A stretch of 6,056 bases of DNA from an uncultured Ruminococcus sp. (GCA_902802975.1 CADCOF010000041.1:1-6056); one strand, 5' to 3'. Positions 1-5,068 are shown, numbered from the stretch's first letter. Numbers and translations: made by a program. The notes: a model not told the origin generated them from the letters alone.

Positions 1-160
1 AGCTCGGTCGGTGCTTTTGCTTTGCAAAGGTCTCCACAGGAGACCCGCACCCTCTAAGCGAAGCGTAGGCGGCGGGAGTATGTCACCATAACTTTACTGC
101 CTTATATTTACTTCTTTCTTCCTTCCTCCCGACAACTAAGCGTGGGTATCCGGTTTTTTC
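1..160. other. Non-coding end segment with palindromes
   Basis: I see no credible gene here. Two symmetric elements abut: a perfect 10-bp palindrome CTTTGCAAAG at 20-29, and a hairpin with a 7-bp perfect stem GGTCTCC/GGAGACC (29-35 with 39-45) and a 3-base loop. The segment downstream (46-76) is GC-rich compared with the AT-rich DNA around it. The hairpin lies downstream of the minus-strand peptidase gene and could help end that transcript, but only a short T stretch follows it on that strand. The composition suggests a dispersed intergenic repeat that continues beyond the window edge; this is inference. Confidence 0.4.
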
Positions 161-180
161 TGTGCTGGCAAATAAAAGCC

Positions 181-226
181 CAAAAGTATGCTGCAAACTT
201 TAGTTAATATCAGTCATATACTTTTG
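181..226 (-). terminator. Weak inverted repeat over the peptidase stop codon
   Basis: CAAAAGTAT at 181-189 is perfectly complementary to ATACTTTTG at 218-226, a 9-bp stem with a 28-base loop containing the stop codon of the minus-strand peptidase gene. On the minus strand the stem is followed by GGCTTTTATTTG, a modest U-rich tail. The low GC content and large loop make it a poor classical terminator. It could act as an mRNA 3' end or be chance. Confidence 0.22.
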
Positions 227-919
227 TGGATCCTGATATTTTCCGTTTTCCTTTACTGCAACATGAACATGAGCCGGGTCTGCCGCCTCGCCGGGAATAG
301 CGTATACCGTACCGATAAAATCTCCTGCGGACACAACGTCTCCGGGCTGCACGAGAGCAGTTTTCGCAAGACCGCAGTAATATGATTCAACATTCTCGGA
401 ATGCTCGATCACCAAAACATTACCCAGCAAATCATCGTGATAAAAATCCTTGACAACACCCTTTGCCATTGCACGAACTTTATCTCCGATATTCGCCTCG
501 TAATCAATACCGGCATGCGCGCGATAATCACCCATCGTTTTGCTGTAAATCGGCGTTTCGGAATATTTTTGAATCATGCGTTTATTTTTTATAGGCTCGC
601 ATCGAAAAACAACCTCTTCATCGGTGTCTGCTGTTTCAGGCTTGGAAGAAACAATAGGCGCGTTTACTTTAGCATCCGTCTCGGCTGTGCTGCTTTCGCT
701 GCTTTTTTCACTTACAACAACCGACGGTTCTAAGTAAGAGTCCACACTGCTGACCGTTGTCCACACTGCCGCTCCGACTGCCGTCAAACAAACTGCCAAT
801 GCCGCCAAAAAACCTTTTGTAAACAACTTCGGCTTTTGAGAGTCGTCCTCATCTGTCATAGGCTCACTGCTTTCGTTATCACTATCATCAAAATAATCAT
901 CGAAGAAATCCTTATTCAT
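200..919 (-). CDS. Membrane-anchored M23/LytM metallopeptidase, SpoIIQ-like
   Basis: The protein has 239 residues. In order it has an acidic cytoplasmic tail (residues 1-30, DDYFDDSDNESSEP-like), one transmembrane helix (about 36-58), a Ser/Glu/Thr-rich linker (about 65-105) and a LytM/M23 domain (about 118-235). The zinc and catalytic signature is intact: HAGID (H135, D139) and HVH (H217, H219). M23 enzymes cut peptide cross-bridges in peptidoglycan. This single-helix layout, length and the sequence around YSKTMGDYRAHAGID match clostridial SpoIIQ, the forespore membrane protein that binds SpoIIIAH in the engulfment channel. Bacillus subtilis SpoIIQ lost the first zinc histidine while clostridial forms keep it, as here. 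I chose the ATG at 919 because GGAGGTG lies six bases upstream; an upstream GTG at 928 overlaps that ribosome site. M23 assignment is firm, the SpoIIQ role probable but unproven. The gene appears monocistronic, bounded upstream by a terminator at 979-1011. Confidence 0.85.
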   Translation of the reverse strand: MNKDFFDDYFDDSDNESSEPMTDEDDSQKPKLFTKGFLAALAVCLTAVGAAVWTTVSSVDSYLEPSVVVSEKSSESSTAETDAKVNAPIVSSKPETADTDEEVVFRCEPIKNKRMIQKYSETPIYSKTMGDYRAHAGIDYEANIGDKVRAMAKGVVKDFYHDDLLGNVLVIEHSENVESYYCGLAKTALVQPGDVVSAGDFIGTVYAIPGEAADPAHVHVAVKENGKYQDPQKYMTDIN

Positions 920-925
920 AGATAA

Positions 926-932
926 CACCTCC
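926..932 (-). promoter_or_regulatory. Ribosome binding site fixing the peptidase start
   Basis: Read on the minus strand, GGAGGTG lies six bases before the ATG at 919-917. A GTG that would extend the protein by three residues is part of this site itself, so initiation at the ATG is far more likely. Confidence 0.8.
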
Positions 933-937
933 GTGAT

Positions 938-966
938 TATTATTGGTTTTTAAACGTAATTTATAC
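938..966 (-). promoter_or_regulatory. Possible forespore-type (sigma-F/G) promoter for the SpoIIQ-like gene
   Basis: On the minus strand, GTATA (966-962) is followed after 17 bases by AATAATA (944-938). This resembles the sigma-G type pattern (GNATR, about 18 bases, CATNNTA) with one mismatch in the -10. B. subtilis spoIIQ is a sigma-F gene, so a forespore promoter would fit. The region is AT-rich, so chance matches are likely and the call is tentative. Confidence 0.35.
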
Positions 967-978
967 ACATTAAACTTA

Positions 979-1011
979 AAGTCCGACAGCACATTCTGCA
1001 CTGTCGGACTT
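979..1011 (-). terminator. Strong hairpin terminator after the Cys/Gly-rich peptide gene
   Basis: AAGTCCGACAG (979-989) and CTGTCGGACTT (1001-1011) form a perfect 11-bp stem with an 11-base loop. On the minus strand the stem runs into TTTAAGTTT, a usable U-rich tail. It sits 76 bases after the stop codon of the mini-protein gene and before the peptidase promoter, so it separates the two units. Confidence 0.75.
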
Positions 1012-1035
1012 ATTAATTATTAATTATTAATTATT
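1012..1035. repeat. Short tandem repeat, 7-bp unit ATTAATT
   Basis: There are three exact copies of ATTAATT (1012-1018, 1019-1025, 1026-1032) plus a partial fourth. The array lies between the stop codon of the Cys/Gly-rich peptide gene and its terminator hairpin. Such a simple repeat can change copy number by slippage; no function is evident. Confidence 0.8.
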
Positions 1036-1086
1036 CATGTACATATAACATCATTTATATTCATATTATTACTCAGAATATTCCGA

Positions 1087-1215
1087 TCAACCGCAGCCGC
1101 AGCCATTTCCACAGCCGCAGCCATTGCCGCAGCCCTCGTTGCCGTTGCAGGCGATAAGAATAATCACGAGCAAAATAATCCAAGTACAGCTGTTATTACC
1201 AAAAGCATTACACAT
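1087..1215 (-). CDS. Cys/Gly-rich single-pass membrane mini-protein (42 aa)
   Basis: A 42-codon gene begins with ATG at 1215 and ends with TGA at 1087, preceded by a strong AGGAGGC ribosome site seven bases upstream. The product starts MCNAFGNNSCTW, continues with a hydrophobic helix (about residues 11-22, WIILLVIILIA) and ends in a Cys/Gly/Asn tail (residues 23-42). It has eight cysteines: 2, 10, 23, 29, 33, 35, 39 and 41. The start, ribosome site, membrane helix and following terminator together make this a real gene. Short proteins of this plan are frequent in Clostridia, where they are sometimes labelled 'chorion class high-cysteine protein', a name based only on Cys/Gly content. The layout also recalls small YjcZ-type sporulation membrane peptides, but I cannot claim homology. 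The function is unknown; the tail could bind metal or cross-link through disulfides. Confidence 0.8.
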   Translation of the reverse strand: MCNAFGNNSCTWIILLVIILIACNGNEGCGNGCGCGNGCGCG

Positions 1216-1362
1216 AATATGTGCCTCCTAAAAATATTACCAAGAAATCGGCAGCGTGTCGCCACTGACAGTCCGCACACAAACTCTCTTTTAATCAGCG
1301 TTTACGCCTTTACTGATTGTTTGATTGTATTGGCTGCGGAGATTTAACTTGGTTTAGTATAT
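1216..1362 (-). promoter_or_regulatory. Long 5' leader of the Cys/Gly-rich peptide gene
   Basis: About 140 bases separate the likely -10 element (1363-1368) from the start codon, which is long for a 42-codon gene. The leader holds an inverted repeat AATCAG (1293-1298) with CTGATT (1313-1318), and an alternative small hairpin GCG-TTTA-CGC (1298-1307). I see no known riboswitch and no credible leader ORF. It may simply be an untranslated leader. Confidence 0.3.
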
Positions 1363-1368
1363 ATTATA
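1363..1368 (-). promoter_or_regulatory. Candidate -10 element for the Cys/Gly-rich peptide gene
   Basis: A perfect TATAAT occurs on the minus strand (1368 to 1363) within TATAATATATACT. No good TTGACA-like -35 lies 16-18 bases upstream; the best TTGTAC is 24 bases away. Either the promoter is weak, it uses another sigma factor, or the gene is also reached by read-through from the small RNA upstream. Confidence 0.35.
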
Positions 1369-1400
1369 CGAGAGTGCTTGTACTTGCAGCTTGTACAAAC

Positions 1401-1444
1401 AAAAAAACAGAAGCAGCTGACAGTTGCGGTCGATCAGCTGCTTC
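1401..1444 (-). terminator. Rho-independent terminator of the candidate small RNA
   Basis: GAAGCAGCTGA and TCAGCTGCTTC (1444-1434 with 1420-1410, minus strand) form a perfect 11-bp stem with a 13-base loop. Two bases later comes a run of seven T (1407-1401). On the plus strand the tract would precede the stem, so it works only for minus-strand transcripts. No annotated gene lies immediately upstream, so it needs a transcript such as the proposed RNA. Confidence 0.85.
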
Positions 1445-1516
1445 CCTTGGATTGAGGGGTACATTTTGAGGAGGGTAGAACATATACTCAGGCGGTGCGG
1501 CACCACTAGAGTACAT
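1401..1516 (-). ncRNA. Candidate small RNA with two C-rich anti-Shine-Dalgarno motifs
   Basis: On the minus strand a TATAAT box is followed by about 115 bases with no credible ORF, ending in a strong terminator. The 5' part can fold as AUGUACUC (1516-1509) with GAGUAUAU (1487-1480), including G-U pairs, around an inner GGUG-CCG-CACC hairpin. The middle (about 1445-1479) looks unpaired and holds two related motifs, CUACCCUCCUC (1478-1468) and GUACCCCUC (1462-1454). These are complementary to GGAGG/GAGGGG ribosome sites. Known Gram-positive regulatory RNAs such as RsaE use unpaired C-rich motifs to block ribosome sites. That analogy is knowledge of the class; the function here is inference. I do not recognise a named family. 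Confidence 0.5.
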
Positions 1517-1521
1517 ATACT

Positions 1522-1555
1522 ATTATACCCTTTTTATCTGTTTATATGTTAATTG
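1522..1555 (-). promoter_or_regulatory. Promoter of the candidate small RNA
   Basis: On the minus strand GGGTATAATA contains a perfect sigma-A -10 (TATAAT, 1527-1522). The best -35, TTAACA, is 19 bases upstream, a rather long spacer. The same bases also fit the sigma-F -10 pattern GGNNANANTW exactly, with ACATA 14 bases upstream as a partial -35. Which sigma factor is used cannot be decided from sequence. Confidence 0.5.
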
Positions 1556-1770
1556 CCTATGAATTTTTCTTTAAAATAATACTCACTTTTTGTAAAAAAA
1601 TGATTTGTATGTCAGTTTTTGAAAATTGGAGCTTTGTATTACATTTTTATAACGGAAACAGTTCCGCTACTGCTGACTGCTCTGCAATGCAGAGTGGATG
1701 GTTGGCTAATCTATTGGCTGCCAACTCAAAAGATTTAATCTCGGTTTGTACAAAATAACGAAATATTAAA
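1556..1770. other. Intergenic stretch without a credible gene
   Basis: Open frames exist on both strands, but none has a ribosome site. One is a plus-strand frame of 70 codons from 1546; the other is a minus-strand tail of 31 codons (1742 to the TAA at 1649-1647) with protein-like composition. The GC-richer part (about 1651-1735) contains a dyad CTCTGCA-A-TGCAGAG (1680-1694) and an inverted repeat GTTGGC/GCCAAC (1701-1706 with 1720-1725). It may hold a decayed gene fragment or a binding site; I cannot tell which. Confidence 0.3.
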
Positions 1771-1786
1771 TATACTAATTTTTTTA

Positions 1787-1815
1787 TTGACAAAACAAAA
1801 ACATGATGATATACT
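1787..1815 (+). promoter_or_regulatory. Strong sigma-A promoter of the rsgA leader
   Basis: A perfect -35 TTGACA (1787-1792) is followed by a 17-bp spacer and TATACT (1810-1815). TG at 1807-1808 adds an extended -10. Transcription should start near A1822. This is the strongest promoter in the window. It faces rsgA but is 350 bases away from it, with two terminators in between. Confidence 0.88.
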
Positions 1816-1856
1816 AACAACATATACTTTGCTATTTATGCGAAAGGAGCACGAAT

Positions 1857-1886
1857 ATGATAGTTACAGAGGCTATTTACGGATAA
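1857..1886 (+). CDS. Putative 9-residue leader peptide MIVTEAIYG
   Basis: ATG at 1857 is preceded by AAAGGAG (1843-1849) with seven bases of spacing, as good a ribosome site as any real gene here. The frame reads MIVTEAIYG and stops at TAA. The ORF begins about 35 bases after the predicted transcript start and ends 10 bases before the first stem of the leader. Leader peptides of this size regulate many resistance and biosynthesis operons through ribosome position. No run of one amino acid is seen, so amino-acid supply attenuation is unlikely. Stalling by an antibiotic or a general translation fault would be the alternative. The assignment rests on the ribosome site and context only. Confidence 0.45.
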   Translation: MIVTEAIYG

Positions 1887-1980
1887 CTGAATATTGGCAC
1901 GTATTTTCAAAAGCAGGGGAGATGTACCCCTTCTGTTGTCGTGCCGTTTTAAAGAACCTTTCGTGATTTTTGAATGCTGC

Positions 1981-2008
1981 AAGCACACTCGTAAAGGGTG
2001 TGCTTTTT
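1981..2008 (+). terminator. First leader terminator before rsgA
   Basis: AAGCACACTC (1981-1990) pairs with GGGTGTGCTT (1996-2005), ten pairs including one G-U, with loop GTAAA and a T run (2004-2008). A further T6 follows at 2015-2020. Part of its 3' arm could pair instead with CCTTT at 1957-1961. Confidence 0.85.
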
Positions 2009-2022
2009 ATGTTCTTTTTTCA

Positions 2023-2062
2023 GCCGCAGAAATCCCAATGGGTTACTTTCTGCGGCATTTTT
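2023..2062 (+). terminator. Second leader terminator before rsgA
   Basis: GCCGCAGAAA (2023-2032) and TTTCTGCGGC (2047-2056) form a perfect 10-bp stem with a 14-base loop that has its own CCC/GGG pairing. ATTTTT follows (2057-2062). It lies only 15 bases after the first terminator's T run, making a tandem pair. Confidence 0.85.
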
Positions 2063-2123
2063 GCGCCCATTTTCAGTTAGCGTAAACAGCGTATTCGAAA
2101 ACGTTTTTTCAACAACTGATTAT

Positions 2124-2140
2124 GGAGGTATTTTAAATTG
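2124..2140 (+). promoter_or_regulatory. Ribosome site and TTG start of rsgA
   Basis: GGAGGT (2124-2129) lies eight bases before TTG at 2138-2140. The nearby in-frame ATG codon would discard conserved N-terminal sequence and has no ribosome site, so TTG is the likely start. Confidence 0.75.
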
Positions 2141-3175
2141 AATATTACAGATTATGGATTTTGTTATGATATGCTTTCCGAAAACTACAGCGGCATTCCC
2201 GCACGAATTATTTCAGTTCACAAGGGTCGTTTCGGCATCGCGTCCGATTTCGGAGAAGGCTTTGCGCAGCTGAAAGGCAGGGAGTACTTTTTTGAAAACG
2301 AAACGTTCCCTACAGTAGGCGACTTTGTACTGATTGACCACAACAACGGCGGCGACAGCCGTATAATCAAAACTCTGGAGCGCAGGACATATTTTTCGCG
2401 CAGAGACCCCGACAAAGGCAAAGGCGAACAAGCAGTTGCCGCAAATTTCGATTATGTTTTTATCGTGCAGTCGATGAATCACGACTTTAACACAAAGAGA
2501 TTGGAACGATACCTCACATCTGCCCGTCAATCGAAAGCCGAGCCTGTTATCATATTGACAAAGGCTGATCTCACCGATGATTATTTGCCGTACATTCTTG
2601 AAACAAGCAGAGTTGCCGAAAATGTGAAAACATGTATCGTAAGCTCGAAAACAGGATACGGTTTGAACGAGCTTTCGACATACCTGCAAAAAGGAAAAAC
2701 GCTTGTATTTTTAGGCTCATCGGGCGTTGGAAAATCCAGCCTGGTCAACACACTTGCCGGTGAAAAGATCATGGACGTGAACGGTATAAGAGAGGACGAC
2801 AGCAAGGGCAGACATACCACCACTCATCGGGAACTGATCATGCTAAAAAACGGCGCAATGATAATAGACACGCCCGGCATGAGAGAGCTTGGAATGTGGG
2901 ACATTTCGGAGGGGCTGAACGACGCTTTTTCAGATATAGAAACTCTGGCAGGCAAATGCAGATTTCGCGACTGCAAGCACAATACCGAGCCTGGGTGTGC
3001 CGTTCGTAAAGCTATAGAAAACGGAGAGCTTGACGAAGCGCGCCTTGATAACTACAGAAAACTCCAAACCGAAGCGAAATACAATGATGATTCAGTGGAT
3101 TATCTCAGACAGAAGGAACAGTTTTTTAAGAAAATTGAGATAACCAAAAGAAAAGGGCGAAAAAAACGTAACTAA
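2138..3175 (+). CDS. rsgA: Ribosome small subunit-dependent GTPase A (RsgA/YloQ)
   Basis: The product has 345 residues, normal for the family. RsgA is a cytoplasmic circularly permuted GTPase that helps late maturation of the 30S ribosomal subunit and checks the decoding centre. The permuted motif order is visible: an N-terminal OB-fold region (about 1-90), G4 TKAD (141-144), G5 SSKTGYG (169-175), G1/P-loop GSSGVGKS (193-200), switch region GRHTTTH (224-230) and G3 DTPG (244-247). The C-terminal zinc site is complete (C274, C279, H281, C287), and the protein ends in a Lys/Arg-rich tail suited to RNA binding. The start is TTG with a good ribosome site. It is followed after 72 bases by the exporter operon with no terminator seen between. 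Upstream is the attenuator-like leader, an unusual arrangement for rsgA. The family assignment is certain. Confidence 0.96.
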   Translation: MNITDYGFCYDMLSENYSGIPARIISVHKGRFGIASDFGEGFAQLKGREYFFENETFPTVGDFVLIDHNNGGDSRIIKTLERRTYFSRRDPDKGKGEQAVAANFDYVFIVQSMNHDFNTKRLERYLTSARQSKAEPVIILTKADLTDDYLPYILETSRVAENVKTCIVSSKTGYGLNELSTYLQKGKTLVFLGSSGVGKSSLVNTLAGEKIMDVNGIREDDSKGRHTTTHRELIMLKNGAMIIDTPGMRELGMWDISEGLNDAFSDIETLAGKCRFRDCKHNTEPGCAVRKAIENGELDEARLDNYRKLQTEAKYNDDSVDYLRQKEQFFKKIEITKRKGRKKRN

Positions 3176-3247
3176 TCTTTAGTTTTTGCCGCTTACCGGA
3201 GTCAAAACAACCGGTGCAATTGTCTCAATTGGAAAGGAAAGAAAAAT

Positions 3248-4255
3248 ATGATATATGTTGAGAACATAAGAAAAGAATTTAAGAAAACCGTAAAAGACCC
3301 GGGTCTGCGCGGAAGTGTCAAATCCCTTTTCCACCCGAAAAGCGAACTTGTTGTCGCAGTGGACGATATCAGCTTTCATGTGCCGAAAGGCGAGATACTC
3401 GGCTTTATAGGACCCAACGGTGCGGGCAAAAGCACCGTTATCAAAATGCTGACAGGTATTCTTACGCCGACTTCCGGCAAATGCACCATAAACGGAAAGA
3501 ACCCGCGAGAGGACAGAAAAAAATACGTCAAAGAGATAGGCGTTGTTTTTGGTCAGCGCACACAGCTTTGGTGGGATCTGCCGCTGAGAGAAACTTACGG
3601 TGTGCTGAAAGAAATGTACGAAGTTCCCGATGACAGTTACCAAAAACGAATGGCGTTTCTGAACGAAGTTCTCGATCTGAACAGCTTTATTACAAGCCCC
3701 GTTCGCACACTGTCTCTCGGGCAGCGTATGCGTGCCGATATTGCTGCGTCACTTCTTCACAGTCCTAAGGTTCTGTTTCTTGACGAGCCTACAATCGGGC
3801 TTGACGTCGTGGTAAAAGACAACATCCGCCGCGCAGTGCAGTACATAAATGAACAGGAAAAAACGACCGTTATTCTCACTACGCACGATCTTGCAGATAT
3901 CGAGCAGCTCTCGAAAAGAATAGTTATGATCGACAAAGGAAAAAATGTTTTTGACGGAGCTATTTCGGAGCTTAAGGCAAAATACGGGCAGATTCGAGAG
4001 TTTAATTATGAGACCGATTCGCCTGATCTCGCTTTGAAACTCGACTATACAAAGCATTTTTCTATTTCGGAGGACGATGTTGCTGTCGAAGGCGAAGGCA
4101 AGTCCATCAAAGTGAGATTTAACAGTACCGCGGTTTCTGTTTCCGATATGCTCAGTTACACATTGAGCAAAATCAATGTCAGCGATATTTCTGTAAAGGA
4201 CGCGGATATCGAAGAAATAATCCGCCGTTTGTACAAGCAGGGGGTGAAAGAGTGA
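3248..4255 (+). CDS. ABC-2 type exporter, ATP-binding subunit (viologen-exporter-like family)
   Basis: The product is a 335-residue cytoplasmic ATPase that powers export with the two downstream permeases. Motifs in order are Walker A GPNGAGKST (55-63), Q-loop FGQ (Q103), signature LSLGQRMRAD (155-164), Walker B VLFLDE (175-180, catalytic E180), D-loop GLD (184-186) and H-loop H213. An extra C-terminal domain of about 95 residues (240-335) follows. The segment FGQRTQLWWDLPLRETY and the N-terminal extension before the nucleotide-binding core are typical of the COG4586 family. Its relatives include the ATPase of the Synechocystis viologen exporter. The substrate here is unknown. ATG at 3248 follows a GGAAAGGAAA purine run. 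The stop codon overlaps the next start (GTGA), indicating translational coupling. Confidence 0.9.
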   Translation: MIYVENIRKEFKKTVKDPGLRGSVKSLFHPKSELVVAVDDISFHVPKGEILGFIGPNGAGKSTVIKMLTGILTPTSGKCTINGKNPREDRKKYVKEIGVVFGQRTQLWWDLPLRETYGVLKEMYEVPDDSYQKRMAFLNEVLDLNSFITSPVRTLSLGQRMRADIAASLLHSPKVLFLDEPTIGLDVVVKDNIRRAVQYINEQEKTTVILTTHDLADIEQLSKRIVMIDKGKNVFDGAISELKAKYGQIREFNYETDSPDLALKLDYTKHFSISEDDVAVEGEGKSIKVRFNSTAVSVSDMLSYTLSKINVSDISVKDADIEEIIRRLYKQGVKE

Positions 4256-5067
4256 AAAAACTCAGGATATACAAGCCTTTTATAGGCGCGGGCATGCAGG
4301 AGGCTGCCACTTATCGAGTGAATTGGCTGTTTTATATACTTGGCAACATGATGGCGTGTCTTGTATCGTATTTTATCTGGAAAGCCGTATACTCCTCGGG
4401 AGAAAATGCGGCAATTGAAGGCTTCACAATGCCGCAGATGGTAGTTTATCTTGTGATGATGTTTTTGACAAATACTATTATCGGCAGCGATGTAAGCTAT
4501 GTTATCGGAGAAGAAATTCGCGATGGGGCAATCTCTATGAGAATGCTGAAACCCATCAGTTACAATGCGACATTTCTGTTTCAGGAAATCGGAAACAAAC
4601 TTCTCACCGAGTTTATTCTCGTTTTCCCGCTTGTGATCTCTGCGGAGGCACTGCGATTTGTTTTCAACGGCAGCATTCAGTTCAAGGTGAATGTATTGAT
4701 TTTGTATTTGATCAGCGGAACACTGGCTTATTTGATAAATTTCTTGTTTAATATATGTTTTGGCTTTGCGGCGTTCATCACAAAAAACTTGTGGGGAGTA
4801 AACTTGGTAAAAGAGTGCATTGTGGGCTTTCTTTCCGGTGCAATTATCCCGCTGAGTTTTCTGCCTGACAGCGTGGAGAAAGTCTTTCTTTTTCTTCCGT
4901 TTTCATCGCTGAATTACACACCCGTTATGATCTATCTTGAAAAATACAACGGAATCACACTTCTGTATTATGTAGGTTTGCAGATATTCTGGGTTGCTGT
5001 ATTCTGGGTACTTTCAAAGATTTTGTGGAAAACCATTTCACGCCGCCTTAGCGTGCAAGGAGGTTAG
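4252..5067 (+). CDS. ABC-2 family permease 1 (ABC2_membrane_6 type)
   Basis: The product is a 271-residue integral membrane protein with about six hydrophobic segments (roughly 25-46, 62-78, 117-133, 145-175, 185-204, 235-258). A cytoplasmic N-terminus (residues 1-20) precedes the first helix. The segment EEIRDGAISMRMLKPISY (87-104), between helices 2 and 3, matches the conserved 'G...LLRP' loop of this permease family (COG4587/PF06182 type). I infer that it pairs with the second permease to form a heterodimeric channel for the ATPase. It starts at GTG 4252, overlapping the ATPase stop by four bases, with a GGGGG stretch upstream as ribosome site. No defects are seen. The family is assigned from topology, loop motif and operon order. 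Confidence 0.85.
   Translation: MKKLRIYKPFIGAGMQEAATYRVNWLFYILGNMMACLVSYFIWKAVYSSGENAAIEGFTMPQMVVYLVMMFLTNTIIGSDVSYVIGEEIRDGAISMRMLKPISYNATFLFQEIGNKLLTEFILVFPLVISAEALRFVFNGSIQFKVNVLILYLISGTLAYLINFLFNICFGFAAFITKNLWGVNLVKECIVGFLSGAIIPLSFLPDSVEKVFLFLPFSSLNYTPVMIYLEKYNGITLLYYVGLQIFWVAVFWVLSKILWKTISRRLSVQGG
5057..5063 (+). promoter_or_regulatory. Ribosome binding site fixing the permease 2 start
   Basis: AAGGAGG lies five bases before ATG at 5069. A longer reading from 4994 would overlap permease 1 by 74 bases and add 25 residues of out-of-frame sequence without a ribosome site, so it is rejected. Confidence 0.85.
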
Positions 5068-5068
5068 T

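Larger units (their letters stand above)
1822..2137 (+). promoter_or_regulatory. Structured leader upstream of rsgA, attenuator-like
   Basis: From the predicted start near 1822 the leader holds, in order: a ribosome site and 9-codon ORF (1857-1886); a stem GGCACG/CGTGCC (1896-1901 with 1940-1945) enclosing a GGGG/CCCC hairpin (1916-1919 with 1927-1930); the segment CCTTTCG (1957-1963); and two terminators. CCTTTCG is perfectly complementary to CGAAAGG (1841-1847), which overlaps the leader ORF's ribosome site. It can also pair with AAAGG (1993-1997) inside the first terminator, so alternative folds are possible. I see no good promoter between the second terminator and rsgA. The layout matches ribosome-sensing attenuation; that reading is inference. 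It could instead be a terminated small RNA. Confidence 0.55.

Noticed and set aside
85..120. Minus-strand ATG at the left end after a purine-rich run (MVTYSRRLRFA)
   Set aside because: It has only 11 codons, the spacing from the purine run is too long, and it lies in GC-rich repeat-like DNA.
401..733. Plus-strand 110-codon frame
   Set aside because: It is antisense to the M23 peptidase gene, which has clear motifs, and has no ribosome site.
1368..1464. Minus-strand frame starting MYPSIQGKQL in the small RNA
   Set aside because: It has no ribosome site and would have to read through the terminator stem and T run.
1401..1516. Small SRP RNA, 6S RNA or CsfG as identity of the minus-strand RNA
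   Set aside because: The SRP apical GGAA hairpin with its flanking signature is absent, there is no long bulged 6S hairpin, and I cannot match it to CsfG. It is left as unnamed.
1546..1758. Plus-strand 70-codon frame
   Set aside because: It has no ribosome site, its start overlaps the divergent small RNA promoter region, and its first half is low-complexity AT-rich.
1822..2062. T-box or known metabolite riboswitch in the rsgA leader
   Set aside because: No T-box AGGGUGGNACCGCG-like motif and no recognisable riboswitch core is seen. The ribosome site plus mini-ORF points to a translation-linked mechanism.
1894..2085. Plus-strand 63-codon frame starting MARIFKSRGDVP
   Set aside because: It has no ribosome site, runs through both terminator hairpins, and its sequence follows from the RNA structures. 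It may recur in databases as a spurious call.
3179..3643. Minus-strand 154-codon frame
   Set aside because: It is antisense to the ABC ATPase, with a composition typical of shadow frames and no ribosome site.
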